Assembly (NCBI RefSeq): GCF_030412915.1
Contig: NZ_JAUHJR010000001.1
Coordinates: forward strand, 744,001 to 808,000
Length of the DNA: 64,000 nt
Direction of reading: 5' to 3'
From: Nocardioides abyssi
GTDB lineage: Bacteria; Actinomycetota; Actinomycetes; Propionibacteriales; Nocardioidaceae
Position numbers and translations under genes: made by a program
The notes under the pieces: generated by a model
Database searches by the model: none
What the model was told of the DNA's origin: nothing
What the model saw: the letters and a program-made list of their open reading frames with translations, nothing else
Shown here: positions 33,661 through 40,559 of the stretch, in pieces
Position numbering within the stretch: the stretch's first letter is position 1
Layout of the letters: each line of letters opens with the position of its first letter

Positions 33661-34759
33661 GGACGGCCTTGACGACCGTGCCGTCGTGCAGGTCGCGCAC
33701 GGCCGTGCCGATCTCCTCGAAGGGGTAGGTGCGGATCCAGTCGTCGACGGGGAACTCGCCGGCCGCGTTCAGCGCGATCAGCCGCGGCACCATCTCCTGG
33801 GGGTCGGAGTCGCCCTCGATCGAGCCCTTGACGACCTTGCCGTTCTGCAGCATGTCGATGGCGTCGAGCTCGTAGCTCTCCGCGCCGAGGCCGAGCACCA
33901 CCAGCTCGCCGCGGATGCCGAGCGCCTGCTGGGCCTGCTTGACGACGGCCGGGACCGCGGTGGTGTCGATGGCGTACGTCGCCCCGCCGCCGGTCAGCTC
34001 CTTGACCCGGTCCACGACCGACGGCGCACCCTCCTCGGCCGCGAGCGCGGACGGGTCGACGGTGAGGGCGCCGAGCGCGGCGGCCTGCTCGAGCCGGCTC
34101 GCCATCAGGTCGACGGCGACGACGGTCCCTGTGCCGGTGGTGGCCGCGGCGGCGATCGCCGCGAGGCCGACGGCGCCGACGCCCCAGACGACCAGGCTGT
34201 CGGCCGGGCCCGGGCGCAGCACGTTGAGCACGGTGCCGGCGCCGGTCTGGAAGCCGCAGCCGTAGGGGGCGACCCGCGTCAGGTCGAGCTCCTTGTCGAC
34301 GACGACGCAGTTGTCGGCGTACGCGAGCGCGTGGCGGGAGAAGGAGGACTGGCCGAAGAAGTTGGAGAAGACCGGCCCCGACTCGCGCGAGTAGGCGGTG
34401 GAGCCGTCCATCCGCATGCCCATGTAGTTGAGCAGCAGCGAGGAGTCGCAGTAGCCGACCTCCCCGGCGCGGCACCGGTCGCACTGGCGGCAGGAGCGGA
34501 AGCTCAGCACCACGTGGTCGCCGACCTCGATCCCGGCGACGTCCGGGCCGACCGCCTCGACGACGCCCGCGCCCTCGTGGCCGAAGACGTTCGGGTACAT
34601 CTCCGCCGGCAGCATCGAGGCCATCGTGACGTCGGTGTGGCACAGGCCGGTGGCGACGATGCGCACGAGCACCTCGTCGTCGCGGGGCCCCTCCAGCTCG
34701 ACCTCCTCCAGCTCGAAGTCCTGGCCTGGGCCGTTCACGACGGCGACGGTGGTTCGCAT
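33650..34759 (-). CDS. Zinc-dependent alcohol dehydrogenase (MDR superfamily)
   Basis: The 369-residue protein has the catalytic zinc residues in ATGLCHTDV (Cys38), FGHEGAGVVE and YGCGFQTGAG. Four structural-zinc cysteines appear in CRQCDRCRAGEVGYC. The Rossmann motif is VVWGVGAVGLAAIAAA, with VAVDLMASRLEQA favouring NAD. The family oxidises alcohols, including benzyl or longer-chain types. The ATG at 34759 is the only start with the conserved MRTTVAVV N-terminus. A KstR-like palindrome lies 12 bp upstream, which suggests a sterol or lipid link. It is divergent from folC. Confidence 0.93.
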   Translation of the reverse strand: MRTTVAVVNGPGQDFELEEVELEGPRDDEVLVRIVATGLCHTDVTMASMLPAEMYPNVFGHEGAGVVEAVGPDVAGIEVGDHVVLSFRSCRQCDRCRAGEVGYCDSSLLLNYMGMRMDGSTAYSRESGPVFSNFFGQSSFSRHALAYADNCVVVDKELDLTRVAPYGCGFQTGAGTVLNVLRPGPADSLVVWGVGAVGLAAIAAAATTGTGTVVAVDLMASRLEQAAALGALTVDPSALAAEEGAPSVVDRVKELTGGGATYAIDTTAVPAVVKQAQQALGIRGELVVLGLGAESYELDAIDMLQNGKVVKGSIEGDSDPQEMVPRLIALNAAGEFPVDDWIRTYPFEEIGTAVRDLHDGTVVKAVLTW

Positions 34760-34770
34760 GGCGGTCAACC

Positions 34771-34784
34771 TAGAACGTGTTCCA
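34771..34784. promoter_or_regulatory. KstR-like palindrome (TNNAACNNGTTNNA)
   Basis: TAGAACGTGTTCCA matches every fixed position of the KstR consensus recalled from mycobacterial and rhodococcal sterol-catabolism genes. It is 12 bp upstream of the alcohol dehydrogenase start and 43 bp from folC. It may alternatively be the site of another TetR-type lipid regulator. Confidence 0.5.
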
Positions 34785-34810
34785 ACTCCTGTCATCCGTT
34801 CCCGGCTCCC

Positions 34811-34816
34811 TACACT
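34811..34816 (+). promoter_or_regulatory. Possible -10 element (TACACT) for folC
   Basis: TACACT ends ten bases before the folC ATG, giving a leader of only a few bases. GGGAGCACG before the ATG could also act as a ribosome site. Confidence 0.4.
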
Positions 34817-34826
34817 CGGGAGCACG

Positions 34827-36206
34827 ATGACCGACTCCAGCGCGCCCGACGCCCCCCGCCTCGCCGAGACCTTCGCCGAGGTCGAGGACGCCCTCCTCTC
34901 CCGGTGGCCCGAGACCCGCCTGGAGCCGTCGCTGGACCGAATCCGCGCCTTCACCGAGCTGCTCGGCGACCCGCAGCGCTCCTACCCGGTCATCCACCTG
35001 ACCGGCACCAACGGCAAGACCTCCACCTCGCGGATGGTCGACGCGCTGCTGAGCGCGCTGGAGCTGCGCACCGGCCGGTTCACCAGCCCGCACGTGGAGC
35101 GGATGAACGAGCGGATCAGCATCGACGGCGAGCCGCTGGACGACGAGGCGTTCGTCCGCGCGTTCAACGACGTGGCGGCGTACACCCATCTCGTCGACGA
35201 GGACCAGCCGCACCCGCTGTCGTTCTTCGAGACCGTGGTCGGCATGGCGTACGCCGCGTTCGCCGACGCCCCGGTCGAGGTGGCCGTCGTCGAGGTCGGC
35301 ATGGGCGGCTCGTGGGACGCCACCAACGTCGCCGACGGCGCCGTCGCGGTCGTCACGCCGATCGCGGTGGACCACGCCCGCTACCTCGGGGAGTCGGTCG
35401 CGGCGATCGCGCAGGAGAAGGCCGGCATCATCAAGCCCGGCGCCCAGGTCGTGCTCGCCCAGCAGCCGCAGGAGGCGGCGGTCGTGCTGCTCGAGCGCGC
35501 GGCCGAGGTCGGGGCGACCGTGGCCCGCGAGGGCCTGGAGTTCGGCGTCGTCTCCCGGGTGCCCGGCGTCGGCGGCCAGATGATCTCCCTCCAGGGCCTG
35601 CGCGGTCGGTACGACGACGTCTTCCTGCCCCTGCACGGTGCCCACCAGGCGCAGAACGCCGCGGTCGCGCTCGCGACCGTCGAGGCGTTCCTCTCCGGCG
35701 GCGACGCCGGCGAGCCGCTCGACGAGGACCTCGTGCGTGCGGCGTTCGCCGAGGTGACCTCGCCGGGCCGGCTCGAGGTGGTGCGCCGCTCGCCGAGCAT
35801 CGTGCTCGAGGCCGCCCACAACCCGGCCGGTGCCGAGGCGACGGTCGCGGCGCTCGAGGACTCCTTCACCTTCTCGCCGCTGGTCGGCGTCGTCAGCGTC
35901 ATGGCCGACAAGGACGCCGAGGGTCTGCTGGCCGCCTTCGAGCCGGCCCTCGCCCACCTCGTCGTCACGCAGAACAGCACCCCGCGTGCCATGCCCGCCG
36001 AGCAGCTCGCCGAGGTCGCCCGCGGGATCTACGGCGACGACCGTGTCAGCGTCGAGCCGCGGCTGGCCGACGCGATCGACGCGGCCGCCGCCCTCGCCGA
36101 GGCCGGGGAGGCCGTCGGCAGCCCGCTCGGCTCCGGCGCCGTGCTGGTGACCGGGTCCGTCGTCACCGTGGGCGAGGCCCGCACCCTCCTGGGAGGAGCC
36201 AAGTGA
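34827..36206 (+). CDS. folC: Bifunctional folylpolyglutamate synthase / dihydrofolate synthase
   Basis: The 459-residue Mur-ligase-family enzyme adds glutamate to dihydropteroate and to folates. The ATP loop is HLTGTNGKTSTSRM (near residues 56-69), followed by TGRFTSPHVERMNERISIDG and VAVVEVGMGGSWDATNV; HNPAGA lies in the C-terminal domain. It lies between valS and ndk as in M. tuberculosis. It overlaps the next gene as GTGA, so DUF4233 is translationally coupled to it. Confidence 0.96.
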   Translation: MTDSSAPDAPRLAETFAEVEDALLSRWPETRLEPSLDRIRAFTELLGDPQRSYPVIHLTGTNGKTSTSRMVDALLSALELRTGRFTSPHVERMNERISIDGEPLDDEAFVRAFNDVAAYTHLVDEDQPHPLSFFETVVGMAYAAFADAPVEVAVVEVGMGGSWDATNVADGAVAVVTPIAVDHARYLGESVAAIAQEKAGIIKPGAQVVLAQQPQEAAVVLLERAAEVGATVAREGLEFGVVSRVPGVGGQMISLQGLRGRYDDVFLPLHGAHQAQNAAVALATVEAFLSGGDAGEPLDEDLVRAAFAEVTSPGRLEVVRRSPSIVLEAAHNPAGAEATVAALEDSFTFSPLVGVVSVMADKDAEGLLAAFEPALAHLVVTQNSTPRAMPAEQLAEVARGIYGDDRVSVEPRLADAIDAAAALAEAGEAVGSPLGSGAVLVTGSVVTVGEARTLLGGAK

Positions 36207-36580
36207 GCAACCCCGAGCAGCGCTCCCCGCGCCGCGGCATGTGCGCGGCGATCCTGTGTCTGGAGGCGATCGCCCTCGGGCTGACGACGCCGGTGATGAT
36301 CACGGTCGCCGACGTCGGCACCGCCACGGCGCTGACCATCGGCCTCGGCCTGATGCTGGTGTGCCTGCTGCTCGCCGGCATGCTCCGCAAGCCCTGGGCC
36401 TACACCGCCGGCTGGGTCGTGCAGGTCGCGGCGGTCGCCCTCGGCCTCATCGTGCCGCTCATGTTCGTCCTCGGGGGCATCTTCGCGCTGCTGTGGGGCA
36501 CCGCCGACTTCCTCGGCCGCAAGATCGAGCGCGAGCGCGCCGAGGCGTACGCCGCCTTCGCCGCCGACCAGGGAGCCTGA
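36203..36580 (+). CDS. DUF4233 domain membrane protein
   Basis: The 125-residue protein has three to four transmembrane helices: MCAAILCLEAIALGLTTPVMI, ALTIGLGLMLVCLLLAGML, AYTAGWVVQVAAVALGLIVPLMFVLGGIFALLW. It ends in a charged helix (RKIERERAEAYAAF). Small DUF4233 proteins follow folC throughout actinobacteria (Rv2446c in M. tuberculosis). Function is unknown. The GTG start overlaps the folC stop. Confidence 0.9.
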   Translation: MSNPEQRSPRRGMCAAILCLEAIALGLTTPVMITVADVGTATALTIGLGLMLVCLLLAGMLRKPWAYTAGWVVQVAAVALGLIVPLMFVLGGIFALLWGTADFLGRKIERERAEAYAAFAADQGA

Positions 36581-36644
36581 GCCCCCGCCCGTCGTCCTCG
36601 GGTACCGGCTCGCGCGCGGGGTCCGCGGACGGGAGGATGGCCGC

Positions 36645-37328
36645 GTGACCACGCTGCCGTCCCTGTCGCCGACCGACCGCACGACCGTCCAGCGGGGCAA
36701 GCACCGCGTGGTCGACGACCGCGAGCAGCTGCACGCCTTCCTCGCCGAGGCGCTGGTGGCGCACGTCGGCGTCGTGGTGGGGGACCACCCGGTCGTGCTG
36801 CCCTGCGCGTACGCCGTGGACCCGGCCGGCCCCGACGAGGGCGGCTCGCTCTACGTGCACGGCTCGGTGGCGTCGGTGTGGCTGCGGCACGCGGTGGGCT
36901 CGACGGTCTGCGTGACCGTGACCGAGCTCGACGGGCTGGTCGCGGCGCGGTCGGCGTTCAACCACTCGATGAACTACCGCTCCGCCGTCGTGATCGGCCC
37001 CGCCCGGCTCGTCGAGGACGAGGCCGAGCGCGCGCGTGCCCTCGACCTGGTCGTCGACCAGATGGTCCCGGGCCGGGCCGCGACCCTGCGCCCCAGCACC
37101 CGCAAGGAGCTCGCGGCGACCGCCGTGCTCGCCGTACCCCTCCACGAGGCGTCGATGAAGGCCCGCGCCGGCGGCCCCGGCGACGAGCCCGAGGACGTGG
37201 CCGCCGGCACGTGGGGCGGGCACGTGCCGCTCCGTCGCGTCGCCGACCCCGTGGTGCCCGCGCCCGAGGCGACCGGACCGGTGCCGGCGGACGTGGCCGC
37301 GCGCGCCGCGGCGCTGGGCGCTCGGTAG
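36645..37328 (+). CDS. Pyridoxamine 5'-phosphate oxidase-like FMN-binding protein
   Basis: The 227-residue protein has a split-barrel flavin-binding fold: VQRGKHRVVDDREQLHAFLAEALVAHVGVVVGDHPVVLP, SLYVHGSVASVWLRH, FNHSMNYRSAVVIGPARLVEDEAERARAL, and VPLRRVADP near the C-terminus. It belongs to the group related to NimA nitroimidazole-resistance proteins. The GTG at 36645 follows GACGGGAGGATGGCCGC. It lies between DUF4233 and ndk; substrate is unknown. Confidence 0.85.
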   Translation: MTTLPSLSPTDRTTVQRGKHRVVDDREQLHAFLAEALVAHVGVVVGDHPVVLPCAYAVDPAGPDEGGSLYVHGSVASVWLRHAVGSTVCVTVTELDGLVAARSAFNHSMNYRSAVVIGPARLVEDEAERARALDLVVDQMVPGRAATLRPSTRKELAATAVLAVPLHEASMKARAGGPGDEPEDVAAGTWGGHVPLRRVADPVVPAPEATGPVPADVAARAAALGAR

Positions 37329-37331
37329 GGT
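37326..37331 (+). promoter_or_regulatory. Leaderless -10 element (TAGGGT) for ndk
   Basis: TAGGGT ends seven bases before the ndk ATG. Its TAG is also the stop codon of the upstream gene (37326-37328). Confidence 0.5.
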
Positions 37332-37338
37332 CCGGGCC

Positions 37339-37752
37339 ATGACGCAGCGCACCCTGGTCCTCCTCAAGCCCGACACCGTCCGCCGCGGCCTGGTCGGCGA
37401 GGTCCTCTCCCGCTTCGAGGCCAAGGGGCTCTCGATCGTCGCCATGGAGCTGCGTCACATCGACGCCGCCAAGGCCGACGAGCACTACGCCGAGCACGTC
37501 GAGCGCGACTTCTACCCGCCGCTGCGCGACTTCGTCACCAGCGGCCCGCTCGTCGCGATGGTGCTCGAGGGCGACGAGGCGATCGAGGTCGTCCGCGCCC
37601 TCAACGGCGCCACCGACGGCCGCAAGGCCGCCCCCGGCACCATCCGCGGCGACCTCTCGCTCTCCAACCGCGAGAACCTCGTCCACGGCTCCGACTCACC
37701 CGACTCCGCCGCCCGCGAGATCGCGATCTGGTTCCCGCAGCTGGCTCTGTAG
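37339..37752 (+). CDS. ndk: Nucleoside diphosphate kinase
   Basis: The 137-residue protein transfers the gamma-phosphate of ATP to nucleoside diphosphates through the phosphohistidine His116 in ENLVHGSDSPDSA. LLKPDTVRRGLVGEVLSRFEAKG and GAPGTIRGD-type sequence (AAPGTIRGDLSLS) are further signatures. Length and ends are normal for the family. It is followed by a large compound palindrome and then the mreB operon. Confidence 0.97.
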   Translation: MTQRTLVLLKPDTVRRGLVGEVLSRFEAKGLSIVAMELRHIDAAKADEHYAEHVERDFYPPLRDFVTSGPLVAMVLEGDEAIEVVRALNGATDGRKAAPGTIRGDLSLSNRENLVHGSDSPDSAAREIAIWFPQLAL

Positions 37753-37756
37753 GCGG

Positions 37757-37852
37757 TGCAGGCGTCCCACCAAGAGGTGGTACGCACACGGTTCTGGGGT
37801 GATGCATCGGCCCAGAACGTCCGGCGTACCACCAATAGGTGGTACGCCTGCA
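37757..37852. repeat. 96-bp compound palindrome (REPIN-like)
   Basis: Two related hairpins, GGCGTCCCACC-AAGA-GGTGGTACGC (37761-37785) and GGCGTACCACC-AATA-GGTGGTACGCC (37823-37848), are arranged in inverted order around GTTCTGGG/CCCAGAAC (37791-37798 and 37811-37818), centred on GATGCATC. The outer 15-bp ends (TGCAGGCGT.CCACC) also pair. The whole 277-bp gap between ndk and mreB holds no gene; the part after 37852 shows no clear motif. Confidence 0.85.
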
Positions 37853-38029
37853 GCCCCACCAGTCACACCTGACGCAGCAGACACGCGCGCAACCCCGGCG
37901 TGCCTCCCGGGGAGCGGGCGGATCGGTCCTTACGCTCCGGGTGGCGCCGACGTACGCACGCACTCCACGCACTGCACCCACGTCGCGCCGCGACTTCCCC
38001 GGACGCGACGGACCTGCGAGGCACCAGGC

Positions 38030-39058
38030 ATGGCGAACAGCTTCATCGGCCGCGACATGGCCGTGGACCTCGGCACCGCCAACACGCTGGTCTACGTCCG
38101 CGGCAAGGGCGTGCTGCTCGACGAGCCGAGCGTGGTGGCGATGAACGTCGCGACCGGCGAGGTGCTCGCGGTCGGCCACGAGGCCAAGCGGATGATCGGC
38201 CGCACGCCCGACGGGATCACCGCGATCCGGCCGCTGAAGGACGGCGTCATCGCCGACTTCGAGGCGACCGAGCAGATGCTGCGGTTCTTCATCCAGCAGG
38301 TCCACAAGCGGCGCTACTTCGCCAAGCCGCGGATGGTCATCTGCGTGCCGAGCGGCATCACCGCGGTGGAGCAGCGGGCCGTGAAGGAGGCCGGCTACCA
38401 GGCCGGCGCCCGCCGGGTCTACATCGTCGAGGAGCCGATGGCCGCCGCGATCGGCGCGGGCCTGCCGGTCCACCAGGCGACCGGCAACATGGTCGTCGAC
38501 GTCGGTGGCGGCACGACCGAGGTGGCGGTCATCTCCCTCGGTGGCATCGTCACCAGCCTGTCCATCCGCACCGCCGGCGACGACCTCGACGCCGCGATCG
38601 TGGCGTGGATGAAGAAGGAGTACTCCCTCATGCTCGGCGAGCGCACCGCCGAGGAGGTCAAGACGACCCTCGGCTCGGCGTTCCCGATGGCCCAGGAGCC
38701 GGAGGCGGAGATCCGCGGCCGCGACATGGTCTCCGGCCTGCCGCGCACGGTGGTGGTCTCGAGCTCCGAGATCCGCCAGGCGATCGAGGAGCCGCTGCAC
38801 GCGATCGTCGACGCGGTCCGCGCGACCCTCGACCAGACCCCGCCGGAGCTCGCCGGAGACATCATGGACCGCGGCATCGTGCTCACCGGCGGCGGAGCGC
38901 TGCTGCGCGGCCTCGACGAGCGGATCCGCCACGAGACCGGCATGCCGGTCCACGTCGCGGAGGACCCGCTGAGCTCGGTCGCGCTCGGTGCCGGCAAGTG
39001 CGTGGAGGAGTTCGAGGCGCTGCAGCAGGTGCTGGTCACCGAGCCGAGGCGGTTCTGA
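38030..39058 (+). CDS. mreB: Rod-shape-determining actin homologue MreB
   Basis: The 342-residue protein has the actin-fold phosphate loops: GRDMAVDLGTANTLVYVRGKG at the N-terminus, MVVDVGGGTTEVAVISLGG in the middle, and GIVLTGGGALLRGLDERI for the adenosine motif. It forms membrane-bound filaments that guide lateral wall synthesis. The ATG at 38030 gives MANSFIGRDMAVDLGTANT. It is first in the operon; its stop overlaps the mreC start as TGATG. Confidence 0.97.
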   Translation: MANSFIGRDMAVDLGTANTLVYVRGKGVLLDEPSVVAMNVATGEVLAVGHEAKRMIGRTPDGITAIRPLKDGVIADFEATEQMLRFFIQQVHKRRYFAKPRMVICVPSGITAVEQRAVKEAGYQAGARRVYIVEEPMAAAIGAGLPVHQATGNMVVDVGGGTTEVAVISLGGIVTSLSIRTAGDDLDAAIVAWMKKEYSLMLGERTAEEVKTTLGSAFPMAQEPEAEIRGRDMVSGLPRTVVVSSSEIRQAIEEPLHAIVDAVRATLDQTPPELAGDIMDRGIVLTGGGALLRGLDERIRHETGMPVHVAEDPLSSVALGAGKCVEEFEALQQVLVTEPRRF

Positions 39059-40050
39059 TGGCGGTCGACCTCTTCGAGCGTCCGACCCGCCAGGGGAGCA
39101 GCCCCGGTCAGCAGCCCGGCCGCGGGTCGAAGCAGCGCGAGCGTCGTTGGCGGGTCACCGCGCGGCTGGAGGACCGCGGTCGTCCGTCCCGCTCGCTGGT
39201 CGTCGCGCTCGTGCTGGCGTGCCTGAGCCTGATGACGCTCGACTCGGCCGCGGGCGACTCCTCGCCCGTCGAGCCGGTGCGCCGCGCGGTCGGCGAGGTG
39301 CTCGGCCCGATCGAGGTCGGCGCCGCCGCCGTCGTGCGCCCCTTCGTCGCGGTGCCCTCCTGGTTCCGCACCCACGGCGACCTGCGCGGTGAGATCGGCG
39401 ACCTCCAGGCGGAGAACGCCCGCCTGCGCACCGAGGTCAACACCGCCGACTACGACCGCAACCGGCTGCGCGAGTACGACGGCCTCACCCGTGCCGCCGA
39501 GGACCTCGGCTACTCCCTGGTGCCGGCCCGCGTGGTCGGCCTCGGCCCGGCGCAGTCGTTCTCCAGCACGGTCACCATCGACGCCGGCTCGCAGTCGGGC
39601 CTGCGCCCGGACATGACGGTCCTCAACAACGACGGCCTGGTCGGCCGGGTCGTCCGGGTCACGCGCACCACCGCGACCGTGCTGCTCATCGTCGACGCCG
39701 ACTCCGTCGTCGGCGGCCGCGTCGGCTCCTCGATGGAGCTCGGCTCGGTCGAGGGGCGCGGCCAGCTCGGCTCCACCGGCCGCCTCGACCTCGAGCTGAT
39801 CGACTCCTCCGAGGTCCCCAACCGCGACGACGCGGTCGTCACCTGGGGCAGCGAGGGCGGCGCGCCGTACGTCGCCGGCGTCCCGATCGGCCGCGTCACC
39901 GCCGTCTACTCCAGCCTCCGCGAGACCGCCCAGCGCGCGGTGGTCGAGCCGTACGTCGACTTCGCCGCGCTCGACCTGGTCGGCGTCGTCGTGCCCTCGG
40001 GCACCGCCAGCGACCGCGCCGTCATCGAGGCCGACGGGAGCGTGCGGTGA
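39058..40050 (+). CDS. mreC: Rod-shape-determining protein MreC
   Basis: The 330-residue protein has a basic cytoplasmic N-terminus (about 45 residues), one transmembrane helix (SLVVALVLACLSLMTLDSA), a coiled coil (GEIGDLQAENARLRTEVNTADYDR near residues 115-140), and the periplasmic-side beta domain with ARVVGLGPAQSFSSTVTIDAGSQSGL and DLVGVVVP. It scaffolds PBP2 and RodA. It overlaps mreB by one base and mreD by four (GTGA). Confidence 0.95.
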   Translation: MAVDLFERPTRQGSSPGQQPGRGSKQRERRWRVTARLEDRGRPSRSLVVALVLACLSLMTLDSAAGDSSPVEPVRRAVGEVLGPIEVGAAAVVRPFVAVPSWFRTHGDLRGEIGDLQAENARLRTEVNTADYDRNRLREYDGLTRAAEDLGYSLVPARVVGLGPAQSFSSTVTIDAGSQSGLRPDMTVLNNDGLVGRVVRVTRTTATVLLIVDADSVVGGRVGSSMELGSVEGRGQLGSTGRLDLELIDSSEVPNRDDAVVTWGSEGGAPYVAGVPIGRVTAVYSSLRETAQRAVVEPYVDFAALDLVGVVVPSGTASDRAVIEADGSVR

Positions 40051-40559
40051 ACCCCGGCCGAACCGTCGCCGCGGTCCTCGCCGTCGTCGCCGCGCTCGTG
40101 CTGCAGCTGACCGTCTTCTCCCACGTCTCCTGGGCCGGGGTCGTGCCCAACCTGGTGCTGCTCGTCGTGGTGGCCACCGGGCTGGTGCGCGGGGCGCAGC
40201 CGGCGATGGTGCTCGGCTTCGTCGCCGGCGTGCTGCTCGACCTCGCCCCGCCGGCCGACCACGTCGCCGGCCGCTGGGCGCTCGCCCTCGTCGTGGTGGG
40301 GTACGTCGCCGGCCGGGTGCGCCAGGACGTCCGGCCCACCGCCGGCTCGGTCGTGGCGACCGTCGCGGCGTCGTCGTTCGTCGGCACCTCGGTCTTCGCG
40401 CTGACCGGGATCGTCCTGCAGGACCCGGCCCTCGGGGTCGGCGAGGTGCTGCAGGTCGTCGCGATCGGCGTCTTCTGGGACGTCCTGCTCACGCCCTTCG
40501 TGCTCCCGCTCGTGATGGGCACCTTCCGGCGCCTCGAGCCCGCCCGGGCCACCGCATGA
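40047..40559 (+). CDS. mreD: Rod-shape-determining protein MreD
   Basis: The 170-residue integral membrane protein has about five helices (TVAAVLAVVAALVLQLTVFSHV, VVPNLVLLVVVATGLVRG, PAMVLGFVAGVLLDLAPP, SVVATVAASSFVGTSVFALTG, VLQVVAIGVFWDVLLTPFVLPLV). GFVAGVLLDLAPP is a typical MreD stretch. GTG 40047 overlaps the mreC stop; its own stop overlaps the mrdA start (ATGA). Confidence 0.93.
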   Translation: MNPGRTVAAVLAVVAALVLQLTVFSHVSWAGVVPNLVLLVVVATGLVRGAQPAMVLGFVAGVLLDLAPPADHVAGRWALALVVVGYVAGRVRQDVRPTAGSVVATVAASSFVGTSVFALTGIVLQDPALGVGEVLQVVAIGVFWDVLLTPFVLPLVMGTFRRLEPARATA

